A stretch of DNA of 64,000 nt from Herbaspirillum huttiense (GTDB taxonomy: Bacteria; Pseudomonadota; Gammaproteobacteria; Burkholderiales; Burkholderiaceae_D). Both the position numbers and the translations under genes were made by a program. Shown here one piece after another: positions 15,905 through 23,774 of the stretch. The notes beneath the pieces were generated by a model that saw nothing but the letters and a program-made list of their open reading frames with translations, was not told the origin of the DNA and did not search any database. Numbering within the stretch: position 1 is the first letter of the stretch; every line of letters starts with the position of its first letter. The stretch spans positions 2,976,001-3,040,000 of the forward strand of contig NZ_CP037993.1 in assembly GCF_004367745.1 (NCBI RefSeq), given 5' to 3'.

Positions 15905-16737
15905 TGCGTACCCTCATCCATCTGTCGGACCTGCATTTCGGGCGCACCGATCCGGAGATCATCGAACCGTTGATCGCCCAGGTCCACGAGCTCAAGCCGG
16001 ACCTGGTGGTCGTTTCGGGCGACCTCACCCAACGCGCGCGCAGCATCCAGTTCAAGCAGGCCCGGGAGTTTCTCAATGCGCTGCCGCAGCCCCAGCTGGT
16101 GGTGCCGGGCAATCATGACGTTCCGCTCTTCAATGTGGCGGCGCGCTTGCTGCAGCCGCTGCGCAAGTACAAGCGTCATATCACGGCCGATCTGCAGCCG
16201 CGCTACGTGGACGAGGAAATCGCCGTGGTCGGCATCAATACCGCACGTTCCCTGACCATCCAGGATGGCCGCGTGAACGACAGACAGATCGAACACGCGC
16301 GGCGCGAACTGGCCGGCGTGGGCGATCACCTGGTCAAGATCATCGTCACCCATCATCCCTTCGACCTGCCACCGGGCCCGCAACATCACGGCTTGGTCGG
16401 CCAGGCGGTGCCGGCCATGCGTGCCTTCGCGCTGTGCGGTGCCGACCTGCTGCTGGCGGGTCACGTGCATACCAGTTCGGCCGTGAGCAGCGCCGGGCGC
16501 TATCACATTCCCGGTTACTCGGCGCTGGTGGTGCAGGCAGGCACGGCCACCTCCACCCGCGGGCGCGGCGAGAGCAACTCCTTCAACGTCTTGCAGGTGG
16601 AGGCGCACCAGATCGTGGTGCATCGGCTGGGCTGGAAGCCCAATGTGAAGAGTTTTGCGCTGGCCGCGTCACAGACCTTCGTGCAACGCGGCAGCGAGTG
16701 GTTCGAGCAGACCGCCGATGGCCTGCTCAGTGAATGA
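15904..16737 (+). CDS. Calcineurin-like metallophosphoesterase
   Basis: 277 residues. The five metal-binding blocks are in order: LSDLHFGR, SGDLTQRAR, PGNHD, THHPFD and GHVHTS. The layout is that of class III cyclic-nucleotide phosphodiesterase-like (CpdA/Rv0805) or LpxH-like enzymes, so the substrate may be a cyclic nucleotide or a lipid-linked pyrophosphate. Given coupling to the lipid kinase (one-base overlap) and the nearby PAP2 gene, lipid phosphate is the more attractive guess. It converges with the PepSY gene with no base between the two stops. Confidence 0.9.
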   Translation: MRTLIHLSDLHFGRTDPEIIEPLIAQVHELKPDLVVVSGDLTQRARSIQFKQAREFLNALPQPQLVVPGNHDVPLFNVAARLLQPLRKYKRHITADLQPRYVDEEIAVVGINTARSLTIQDGRVNDRQIEHARRELAGVGDHLVKIIVTHHPFDLPPGPQHHGLVGQAVPAMRAFALCGADLLLAGHVHTSSAVSSAGRYHIPGYSALVVQAGTATSTRGRGESNSFNVLQVEAHQIVVHRLGWKPNVKSFALAASQTFVQRGSEWFEQTADGLLSE

Positions 16738-18162
16738 TCAGACCGTAGCGCGGCGCGCGCGGGAATAACGGATCACATCCACCAGCAGGAACAGCAACAA
16801 ACTGGCCCCCATCAGCGGCAGGCTCCAGCCCAGCAGCAGGGCCAGCACCGCCAGCGTCAGGCGTTGCAGGGGCGCCAGGCGCATCACCGCCTGCGTCAAC
16901 GGCGCCAGGCTGGCGCCCGCCGCCGGGCGGCGTCGCCACCACATCACGTAGCCCAGCACGATGAGCCCGGTCAGGGCCACGCCGAAGAGGGCCATCAGGA
17001 TCTGGTTCGCCACGCCGAACAGCACCCCCATGTGCGCATCCACGCCCCAGCGGATCAGCTTGGCGATCAATGGAAAATCAGCGAAATCGGCCCGGCTGGT
17101 AATGGCCATGCGATCGGCATCGATGGCCACCGTATCGACCTGGGTCGGCCAGGAGCGATCCACCTCCCGCACCACCCAGGCCTGCTGGGCCGCGCGCGGC
17201 GGCCGGATCTCGATCTCGGCAGCATCAATGCCGCCAGCGCGGGCGATCTGCTGCACCATGTCGAAACGGGCCGGATCGCTGGCCTCCGGCATGGGCATCT
17301 GCATGCCATGTGCGCCCATGTGATCGGCGTGTTCGCCCATGGACATGGCCGGGACACCGGCCTGCAATTGCGTCGAGACCGAGGGCGTGATCCAGCCCAG
17401 CTGCGTGCGCATCTGGCTCACGCGCTCACCGGCCCAGCGTGACCAGGTCAGGCCGGTAGCCGAGAAAAACACCAGCCCCAACACGATCCACAGCCCTACG
17501 AGGGCATGCAGCCGGCGCGCGTTCATGGGACGCGGCGCGCGCAACGTACTGCCAGCGCGGCGCTGGCGAGCGCGCCACCACAGCCACACCCCGCCCAAGG
17601 CCCCCAGCCACAGCCAGGACGCGGCCAGTTCGCTGTAGTTGCGGCCGACGTCGCCCAGCATCAGGTTGCGGTGCAGGTAATCCAGCGTGGTACGCAAAGG
17701 CAGCACGCCGCTGGTGCCATAGACGATGAGGTCGCCCTTGACCTGCAGGCTGACCGGATCAACGAAGATGGCCCGGCTTTCCGAGTCGCCCAGGCCGGGC
17801 TGGGTGAACATGACGCGGGTATTCCATCCCTGCGCCTTGGCCGGGCGCACTGCGAACAGCCGCGCCTGCGGCCCCAGGAAGGCCTGCGCGGCCTTCACCT
17901 GTTCGGCCAGCGGCCGGGCCTCGCCCCTGCTTTGGTGATAGAGCTGGGTGGCATAGAGGTGCGATTCGATCTGCGGGGTCAGCACGTACAGCGTACCGGT
18001 CAGCGCCGCCACCAGGATGAAGGGGCCGACGAACAGGCCGATGTAGAAATGCAGGCGCAGCAGCACGGCATGCAAGGCGGAGCGATGGGCATCGCCAGTA
18101 CGAGCGGTCGCGCTGGCGGCGTTGGCGGTGCCATCGCCGGCGGGCTGGAAGGAGGTGGTCAT
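16738..18162 (-). CDS. PepSY-associated transmembrane protein with a His/Met-rich periplasmic segment
   Basis: 474 residues from the ATG at 18162; the frame continues upstream without a supported start. Four to five membrane helices: one near 40-62 (HFYIGLFVGPFILVAALTG), one near 160-180, one near 210-230 (LVGLWIVLGLVFFSATGL) and two at the C-terminal end. This is the PepSY_TM family, linked to siderophore iron reduction and metal uptake. Between helices, at about 272-292, lies a run of His and Met (MSMGEHADHMGAHGMQMPM), a likely metal-binding stretch. No cotranscribed transporter is visible. Confidence 0.85.
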   Translation of the reverse strand: MTTSFQPAGDGTANAASATARTGDAHRSALHAVLLRLHFYIGLFVGPFILVAALTGTLYVLTPQIESHLYATQLYHQSRGEARPLAEQVKAAQAFLGPQARLFAVRPAKAQGWNTRVMFTQPGLGDSESRAIFVDPVSLQVKGDLIVYGTSGVLPLRTTLDYLHRNLMLGDVGRNYSELAASWLWLGALGGVWLWWRARQRRAGSTLRAPRPMNARRLHALVGLWIVLGLVFFSATGLTWSRWAGERVSQMRTQLGWITPSVSTQLQAGVPAMSMGEHADHMGAHGMQMPMPEASDPARFDMVQQIARAGGIDAAEIEIRPPRAAQQAWVVREVDRSWPTQVDTVAIDADRMAITSRADFADFPLIAKLIRWGVDAHMGVLFGVANQILMALFGVALTGLIVLGYVMWWRRRPAAGASLAPLTQAVMRLAPLQRLTLAVLALLLGWSLPLMGASLLLFLLVDVIRYSRARRATV

Positions 18163-18257
18163 GGCTGCGGGCGGGGAGCGCCGGAAACGGAAACAGGCTC
18201 GCGATTGTAGGCCGTGCGGCCGTCCCTGCGAATGTGGCAATTTGTCGCAGCCCCAAT

Positions 18258-18294
18258 GAAAAAGAGCCGACGGAACAAATTCCGTGCGGCTCTT
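18258..18294 (-). terminator. Intrinsic terminator for the 74-residue protein gene
   Basis: On the minus strand: AAGAGCCG and CGGCTCTT arms with internal TTCCG/CGGAA pairing (18262-18294), followed by a T-run. It lies 45 bases after the stop of the small gene and before the PepSY start. Confidence 0.75.
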
Positions 18295-18338
18295 CCTGCC
18301 TGTGACCTGCGGCACCGTGGTAACGGCGCGCGGCGGAA

Positions 18339-18563
18339 TCACATGGGATTTTCGTCGATCCAGTCGCCCGAAAAATCGAGGATATAGGCAATCGCCTCGT
18401 CTTCGGTATCGAACTCATTGGTGGGCGCCTTGCGCTGGTAGCGCAGCTTGCCGCTGCCATCCTTGCCTTCGTGAATCACGAAGCAAGCCATGAATTTGCC
18501 GTTGTCGAGCTTCTTGATCTCCGGGATGACGGCGTTTCCCTTGTACGGGAAGATCTGGGACAT
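18339..18563 (-). CDS. Small conserved-looking protein of 74 residues, unknown function
   Basis: Start chosen at ATG 18563 because a full AAGGAGGT ribosome site lies 7 bases before it; the longer frame to 18602 is unsupported. The product has no signal peptide or membrane segment. It is mixed alpha/beta in appearance, with an acidic C-terminal helix rich in Asp/Glu (EDEAIAYILDFSGDWIDENP). The strong ribosome site and own terminator argue that it is a real and well-expressed gene. I do not recognise the family and assign no function. Confidence 0.75.
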   Translation of the reverse strand: MSQIFPYKGNAVIPEIKKLDNGKFMACFVIHEGKDGSGKLRYQRKAPTNEFDTEDEAIAYILDFSGDWIDENPM

Positions 18564-18681
18564 GTGATGAAACCTCCTTGTTGCGAGGCGCCATGCTAGC
18601 ACAAGCCGGACTTTCCTACCCGTGGACGGCTACTGGCAACCCCTCTTTCAGAAGCGTGACAAGCGTGGACACCGCACCCAC

Positions 18682-18703
18682 TATTTGCAACACGGTTGCA
18701 TTT
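18682..18703. promoter_or_regulatory. Palindromic operator 1 upstream of the COG0523-FolE2 operon (probable Zur site)
   Basis: TGCAAC-ACG-GTTGCA (18686-18700) inside a 22-base unit TATTYGCAACNCNGTTGCATTT that is repeated 28 bp downstream with 19 of 22 bases identical. The operon content (COG0523, FolE2) is typical of zinc-repressed genes, so a Zur operator is inferred. Confidence 0.65.
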
Positions 18704-18709
18704 ATGAGA

Positions 18710-18731
18710 TATTCGCAACTCAGTTGCATTT
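18710..18731. promoter_or_regulatory. Palindromic operator 2 upstream of the COG0523-FolE2 operon (probable Zur site)
   Basis: GCAAC-TCA-GTTGC (18715-18727) in the second copy of the 22-base unit, 76 bp before the GTPase start. Two sites 28 bp apart would allow two dimers to cover the promoter. Confidence 0.65.
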
Positions 18732-18807
18732 CTCTCGAAAAATCTGTCATCAGTTTCGCTGATGGCATCGATTGCTCCTCCACTCTTAAGCTGATTTCAC
18801 ACTCGCC

Positions 18808-20022
18808 ATGACCTCCCTCCAACGCCAGCCCGGCGACCGCCGGCTTCCCGTGACGGTGCTCTCCGGTTTCCTCGGTGCCGGCAAGACCACCCTGCTCAAC
18901 CACATCCTGCACAACCGCGAAGGCCGGCGCGTGGCGGTCATCGTCAATGACATGTCGGAAGTCAACATCGATGCCGCGCTGGTGCGTGATGGCGGTGCGG
19001 ATCTGTCGCGAACGGAAGAAAAACTGGTGGAAATGAGCAATGGCTGCATCTGCTGCACCCTGCGCGAAGACCTGCTGATGGAAGTGCGCAAGCTGGCCCG
19101 CGAGCGCCGTTTCGACCAGCTGGTGATCGAATCGACCGGCATTTCCGAACCGTTGCCGGTGGCTGAGACCTTTACTTTTACCGATGAAGAGGGGGCCAGC
19201 CTGGCCGATGTGGCGCGACTGGACACCATGGTCACGGTGGTGGACGCCTTCAATTTCCTGAAGGACTACAGCTCCCAGGACAGCCTGCAGGAGCGTGGCG
19301 AATCGATGGGAGAGGAAGACAGCCGTACCGTGGTCGACCTGCTGATCGAGCAGATCGAGTTCTGCGACGTGATCGTGCTCAACAAGCTGGACCTGGTCTC
19401 GCCGCTTGATCTGGAGCGCCTGCACGCCATCCTGCACAAGCTCAATCCGCGTGCGCGCATCGTCACATCGGAGTTTGGCAAGGTCGCGCTGGACCAGGTC
19501 CTCAACACCGGCCTGTTCGATTTCGAACAAGCCAGCCAGGCCCCCGGCTGGCTGCAGGAACTGCGTGGCGAGCACGTCCCGGAGACCGAACAGTACGGCA
19601 TCACCAGCTTCGCCTGGCGCGCGCGCCGGCCCATGCATCCGCAGCGCTTCCACGATCTGGTCAACAGCGAATGGCCGGGCGTGGTGCGCTCAAAGGGTTT
19701 CTTCTGGCTTGCCACCCGCCCTGCACATGCAGGTTCGTGGTCACAGGCCGGTGCCGTCTGCCGCCACGGGCTGGCCGGCAAATGGTGGGCCGCCGTGCCG
19801 CGCGAGAAGTGGCCGCAGGATCAGGAGTCCATCGATTTCATCCTCGAACAATGGGATGACAACGTCGGCGATGCCCGCCAGGAACTGGTGCTCATCGGCA
19901 TGGACATGGATCAGGCCGCATTGACGGCTAAACTGGAAGCCTGCCTGCTGACCGATGCCGAGATGGCGCAAGGTCCGATGGGCTGGGCGCGCATGGCCGA
20001 TCCCTTCCCCGGCTGGGAGTGA
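18808..20022 (+). CDS. COG0523 metallochaperone GTPase (CobW/ZigA-YciC type)
   Basis: 404 residues. The P-loop [11 protein letters not shown] (20-30), the family hallmark CXCC metal site in [11 protein letters not shown] (Cys80, Cys82, Cys83), the ESTGISEP switch region and the guanine-specificity motif NKLD are all present, and a CobW C-terminal domain follows (about 270-390). These GTPases hand metal, usually zinc, to client enzymes when it is scarce. It is followed after 5 bases by folE2, which is a zinc-independent replacement enzyme, and preceded by two palindromic operators. This makes a zinc-starvation role far more likely than cobalamin synthesis. Confidence 0.93.
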   Translation: MTSLQRQPGDRRLPVTVLSGFLGAGKTTLLNHILHNREGRRVAVIVNDMSEVNIDAALVRDGGADLSRTEEKLVEMSNGCICCTLREDLLMEVRKLARERRFDQLVIESTGISEPLPVAETFTFTDEEGASLADVARLDTMVTVVDAFNFLKDYSSQDSLQERGESMGEEDSRTVVDLLIEQIEFCDVIVLNKLDLVSPLDLERLHAILHKLNPRARIVTSEFGKVALDQVLNTGLFDFEQASQAPGWLQELRGEHVPETEQYGITSFAWRARRPMHPQRFHDLVNSEWPGVVRSKGFFWLATRPAHAGSWSQAGAVCRHGLAGKWWAAVPREKWPQDQESIDFILEQWDDNVGDARQELVLIGMDMDQAALTAKLEACLLTDAEMAQGPMGWARMADPFPGWE

Positions 20023-20027
20023 GCTGC

Positions 20028-20954
20028 ATGCCCCACATCAGCAAGCGCAATCCCCTGCCCGACGTCGCCCGCGACGAGCCCGCCAGCATCGCCTTGCCCC
20101 TGCAATGGGTAGGCATGTGCGGCATCGCCCTGCCGCTGCGGCTGTCGGACGGCATGCAACTCCCGGCCAGCGCCGAAGTGGCGGTGGACCTGCCTGATCC
20201 GCAGGCCAAGGGCATCCACATGTCGCGGCTGTACCTGCTGCTGGATGCCTTCGCAAGCAGATCGCGCCTCACGCCCACAGCCGTGCATGAACTGCTGCGC
20301 CAGATGCGCGAGAGCCACGCCGATTGCCAGTCACGCGCCGCCTTGCTGCGGCTGGATTTCGCCTTGCTGCAGCAGCGGGCCGCGCTGGTCACGCCGGAGC
20401 TGGCTGGATGGAAGAGCTATCCGGTCACGCTGACGGCGCAATTGCGCGATACCACGCTGGCGCTCCGCTTGACAGTGCGCATCACCTATTCCTCCACCTG
20501 CCCCTGCTCGGCCGCCCTGTCGCGACAGGCCCTGCAGGATGCCTTTGCCGCCGACTTCGCGCAGCAGCAGGCCATCGGCCGCGATGCCGCGCTGGGCTGG
20601 CTCGCGCGCAACGCCAGTCTGGCCACGCCGCACAGCCAGCGTAGTGAGGCCGAACTGAATATCGCAGTCAGCGGCGATGCCGCCCAGTTTCCGCTGCTGG
20701 AATTGATCGATACCGCCGAAGCCGCACTGGGCACGGCCGTGCAGACAGCCGTGCGGCGCGCGGATGAGCAGGCCTTTGCGCTGGCCAATGGGGCCAACCT
20801 GATGTACGTGGAGGATGCTGCGCGCCGACTGCGGCAAGCACTGGAAGCGCGCTTTGCTGCCTGCTCCGTCCGTGTGTCGCACTTCGAAAGCCTGCATGCG
20901 CACGACGCCGTGGCGACTGCCGTGACACCCGGCTGGCAGGAGCTGCTGCGCTGA
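20028..20954 (+). CDS. folE2: GTP cyclohydrolase FolE2 (type IB)
   Basis: 308 residues from the ATG at 20028 (GGGAG upstream). FolE2 makes dihydroneopterin triphosphate from GTP, the first step to folate, using various divalent metals in place of the zinc needed by FolE. The catalytic cysteine region STCPCSAALS (about 162-171) is diagnostic, and the family's central VGM-like segment (LQWVGMCGIALPL) and C-terminal VRVSHFESLHAHDA are recognisable. Being 5 bases behind a COG0523 GTPase gene, it is presumably induced with it under zinc shortage. Confidence 0.93.
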   Translation: MPHISKRNPLPDVARDEPASIALPLQWVGMCGIALPLRLSDGMQLPASAEVAVDLPDPQAKGIHMSRLYLLLDAFASRSRLTPTAVHELLRQMRESHADCQSRAALLRLDFALLQQRAALVTPELAGWKSYPVTLTAQLRDTTLALRLTVRITYSSTCPCSAALSRQALQDAFAADFAQQQAIGRDAALGWLARNASLATPHSQRSEAELNIAVSGDAAQFPLLELIDTAEAALGTAVQTAVRRADEQAFALANGANLMYVEDAARRLRQALEARFAACSVRVSHFESLHAHDAVATAVTPGWQELLR

Positions 20955-21030
20955 TCCCGGCAGCGGCGACTGGCAGCGCCGCCCGAACCGGGGTATCGTT
21001 GCCCTTTCTGCTTCCTGTACATGCCACCCG

Positions 21031-21999
21031 ATGACGTCCGATTCCCTTCCTTCTTCCCTGCGCAGGCTGCAATATGCGGCCTTCACGCCCGGCCCGCGCC
21101 TGCTGATCCTCGGTGCCGTGCACGGCAATGAAACCTGCGGCACCCAGGCCATCACCCGCCTGCAGCGTGAACTCGACAGCGGGCAACTGCGCCTGCAGCG
21201 CGGCCTGCTGACGCTGGTGCCGGTGACCAATCCGCTGGCCTATGAAAAACAGCAACGCCAGGGTGACCGCAACCTGAACCGCAACCTGCGCCCGCATCCG
21301 GCCCCCGCCAACTTCGAGGACCAGCTCTGCAACGTGCTGTGTCCGTGGATCGATGAACACGAGATCCTGCTCGACCTGCATTCCTTCCATACCGGCGGCA
21401 TGCCCTTCGCCATGCTCGGCCCGGAAGACAATGACGGCGAGGTCGAACCCTTCGCACATGCCGCCGCCGAAGCATGCATGGTCGCGCACCTGGGCTGCCA
21501 GCGCGTGGTGGAAGGATGGATGGGGGCCTATGTGCGCGGGGTGGAACGCCGCCGCCAGCAAGGCCATGCGGTCTCGCCCGACCTGCTGGACCGGCAATAT
21601 GGCGTGGGCACAACCGAATACGCGCGCAGCAAGGGCTTATACGGCGTGACCCTGGAATGCGGCCAGCATGATGATCCGCAAGCGCCGGAAGTCGCCTATC
21701 GCGCCATCCTTCAAACGCTGGCGCTGCACGGCATGATCGATGCGCCCCTGCAGCCGCCGGCGGCCGATATCCAGCTGATCCGCCTGGTCGACGTGATCGA
21801 CATGGAACATGCCGAGGACCGCTTCACCCGGGAATGGTCCAGTTTCGACCGCGTGCAGCAGGGTGAAGTGATCGGCCACCGGCACGACGGCCAGGCAGTG
21901 CTGGCCCCGGGCGACGGCTACATCGTCTTCCCCAATCCGCGCGCCTTGCCAGGCAATGAATGGTTCTACTTCGGGGTCGACAGCCAGCGCCGGCTGTGA
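21031..21999 (+). CDS. M14-family deacylase (succinylglutamate desuccinylase/aspartoacylase type)
   Basis: 322 residues. Zinc ligands of the family are visible as GAVHGNETCG (His and Glu, about 31-40) and LDLHSFHTGG (His, about 112-121); NRNLRP provides the substrate-binding arginine and LECGQH lies in the catalytic-glutamate area. AstE and aspartoacylase hydrolyse N-acyl amino acids, but this subgroup is uncharacterised and may deacylate other amides. It begins 76 bases after folE2 on the same strand, so it could belong to the zinc operon; that would be odd for a zinc enzyme unless it helps release metal or spare it. Confidence 0.87.
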   Translation: MTSDSLPSSLRRLQYAAFTPGPRLLILGAVHGNETCGTQAITRLQRELDSGQLRLQRGLLTLVPVTNPLAYEKQQRQGDRNLNRNLRPHPAPANFEDQLCNVLCPWIDEHEILLDLHSFHTGGMPFAMLGPEDNDGEVEPFAHAAAEACMVAHLGCQRVVEGWMGAYVRGVERRRQQGHAVSPDLLDRQYGVGTTEYARSKGLYGVTLECGQHDDPQAPEVAYRAILQTLALHGMIDAPLQPPAADIQLIRLVDVIDMEHAEDRFTREWSSFDRVQQGEVIGHRHDGQAVLAPGDGYIVFPNPRALPGNEWFYFGVDSQRRL

Positions 22000-22012
22000 C
22001 GCCGCAAGCGCT

Positions 22013-22495
22013 TCAGCAATCCAGCGCGTAGAAACGGGTATCGACCACCATCACCGGGAAGGCAGGCGGCAGCGTGCTCTTCTCGATGAGCCGGAAACCG
22101 TTTTTCTCGTAGAAGCGATGCGCCGCCAGGAACTTGTCCGTGGTACCCAGGAAGATCTGGCGCACGCCCTGCGCACGCGCCCAGGCGATGACTCCTTCCA
22201 GCAGGCGCGCGGCAGTGCCGTGCTCCTTGCCGCGATGGCTGGCCGCCACGAACATCTTGCGCAGCGCCACCTGGGCGTTGCCGATATCGAGCAGGGAAAT
22301 GGTGCCGACCACCTTGCCGCCATCGACCGCCACCCAGAAATTGCCGTGGCCCTTCTGGTAGAAACCGGCAATATCCTTCAGGTCGGGCTGCCCTTCCAGC
22401 GTGATGGGAATACCGAACTCTTCCTGCTGGATGGGCAGGATGACCTCGACCACGCCCTGTGCGTGTTCCGGGCGATAGGCTTGAATCTCGATCAT
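22013..22495 (-). CDS. GNAT-family N-acetyltransferase
   Basis: 160 residues. The acetyl-CoA-binding motif A is seen in KMFVAASHRGKEHGTAARLL (about residues 82-101) and the C-terminal FYEKNGF of motif B follows. The substrate, an amine on a small molecule or protein, is not evident. It is 28 bases downstream of a second, unrelated GNAT gene on the same strand, so the two may be an operon. Converges with the M14 gene. Confidence 0.88.
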   Translation of the reverse strand: MIEIQAYRPEHAQGVVEVILPIQQEEFGIPITLEGQPDLKDIAGFYQKGHGNFWVAVDGGKVVGTISLLDIGNAQVALRKMFVAASHRGKEHGTAARLLEGVIAWARAQGVRQIFLGTTDKFLAAHRFYEKNGFRLIEKSTLPPAFPVMVVDTRFYALDC

Positions 22496-22523
22496 GGCAA
22501 TTCTTTATAAATGATTTATAGCG

Positions 22524-22937
22524 TTATTTAAGTTCATTTCCGGGCGTCAGCTCCCAGCAGCGGGGGCTGTGGGCGAAACCGATATGACTGTAGTAGTCGG
22601 TGGCATCGGGGGCGGCCAGCAAACGCAGGCGACAGCGTGGACCGAGGCGGCTGCGGGCCGCGCGGATCAATTCCTTGCCGATGCCCCGGCGCTGGTACTG
22701 CTCATCGACGGCCAGCTCCGACATATAGCAGGCGTAGACGAAATCGGTGACGCAGCGCGCCACGCCGACCAGCAATTCGCCATCCCAGGCGGTCGCGGTC
22801 AGGCTGGCATGAGTGACCATGGCCTCCATGCATTCGCGGTCGTCCAGCGGACGGCGCGGGCCCAGCGAAGTACGGGAAAGAATGTCGATGAACTGATCGG
22901 CGGTCAGGCGAAGGTCGGTACGGTAGACGATGGACAT
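22524..22937 (-). CDS. GNAT-family N-acetyltransferase (second)
   Basis: 137 residues, a compact single-domain acetyltransferase. Motif A is LAVDEQYQRRGIGKELIRAA (about 75-94) with the R-R-G-I-G pyrophosphate loop, and DYYSHIGF near the C-terminus matches the AYxFYxKxGF-like end of the fold. Little resemblance to the neighbouring GNAT beyond the fold. Substrate unknown. Confidence 0.85.
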   Translation of the reverse strand: MSIVYRTDLRLTADQFIDILSRTSLGPRRPLDDRECMEAMVTHASLTATAWDGELLVGVARCVTDFVYACYMSELAVDEQYQRRGIGKELIRAARSRLGPRCRLRLLAAPDATDYYSHIGFAHSPRCWELTPGNELK

Positions 22938-22976
22938 GGGCGCAGGCGGACGTGACGACGAAGCCGGTCACGTTAA

Positions 22977-23011
22977 CACAAAACGCCGCAGGGCATGCAG
23001 CGCTGCGGCGT
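22977..23011 (-). terminator. Intrinsic terminator of the histidine phosphatase gene
   Basis: Arms ACGCCGCAG (22983-22991) and CTGCGGCGT (23003-23011); read on the minus strand the stem is followed by TTTTGTGTT. It lies 28 bases beyond the stop. Confidence 0.7.
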
Positions 23012-23038
23012 CCGTTGTCCTGCGCGAAGGCCAGGGGC

Positions 23039-23617
23039 TCAGTCGGGCCGGGCGTAGACCTTGTGCGATACCGGCTTGCCGCTGGCATCGACCCGCACCA
23101 GCACCATTTCTCCCGAGGCCACGCTTTCACCGGTCCAGCGCCCGATGTTCACGTCATGCGTGACCAGGATCAGCGCCCGGCTGCCCTTGCCCGGCAAGAC
23201 CGTGCGCAGATATTGCTCCAACCGCTGATTGGCGGTCTCGCCCTGGGCCGCGTCATTGAAGAAGGAGGCCAGGCCATCCTGCACCTCGGGCGTACCGAAA
23301 CCCAGCAAGCTGGCGGTCTCCTTGGTGCGGCACCATGGGCTGCTGGCCACGATGGCGCGGCTGATGCCCTGCTGGCGCAGCCAGTTGCCGATCTTGCGCG
23401 CCTGTTCGCGGCCTTCATCGTTGAGATTGCGTTGCGTGGCGCAGTCATTGAGCGTGAACCCTGCGGGATCACCGATGCCCGGCGCACGTGCATGACGCAT
23501 GATCAGGACATGATCGGGCTGGGACAATTTGTCCGACAATTCGGAAGCACCGGCCGCAACGGGCAGGCATGACAGCGCCAGAAGGTAAAACAAAAAAGCG
23601 GCAATACGTGATGACAT
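23039..23617 (-). CDS. Secreted histidine-phosphatase-superfamily protein
   Basis: 192 residues from the ATG at 23617; the longer frame to 23698 would place hydrophilic sequence ahead of the signal peptide and cross a 9-base repeat. Residues 1-25 (MSSRIAAFLFYLLALSCLPV...) form a signal peptide. The catalytic motif is IMRHARAPG (RHA in place of the usual RHG) and the second histidine is in LVTHDVNIGR. The mature protein is periplasmic and resembles small SixA/Ais-like phosphatases that dephosphorylate sugars, lipid A heptose or proteins. The exact substrate is unknown. Confidence 0.85.
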   Translation of the reverse strand: MSSRIAAFLFYLLALSCLPVAAGASELSDKLSQPDHVLIMRHARAPGIGDPAGFTLNDCATQRNLNDEGREQARKIGNWLRQQGISRAIVASSPWCRTKETASLLGFGTPEVQDGLASFFNDAAQGETANQRLEQYLRTVLPGKGSRALILVTHDVNIGRWTGESVASGEMVLVRVDASGKPVSHKVYARPD

Positions 23618-23632
23618 GGAAAGCCTCGACGG

Positions 23633-23668
23633 GATCGGATGGATCAAATGGATCACGTGGATCAAGGC
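23633..23668. repeat. Four tandem 9-base GATC-containing units
   Basis: GATC occurs at 23633, 23642, 23651 and 23660, each followed by five variable bases, just upstream of the phosphatase ATG. Short imperfect tandem repeat; function unknown. Confidence 0.6.
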
Positions 23669-23774
23669 TGCCAGTCTAGCCCAATGCCATCGCACCACGC
23701 CCGCTCCGACGCCGCATTTGCCGCGTCAAAAACAGGTCATGGTGCAGAAAACGTCAGGCCATGTGCCGAAACGT

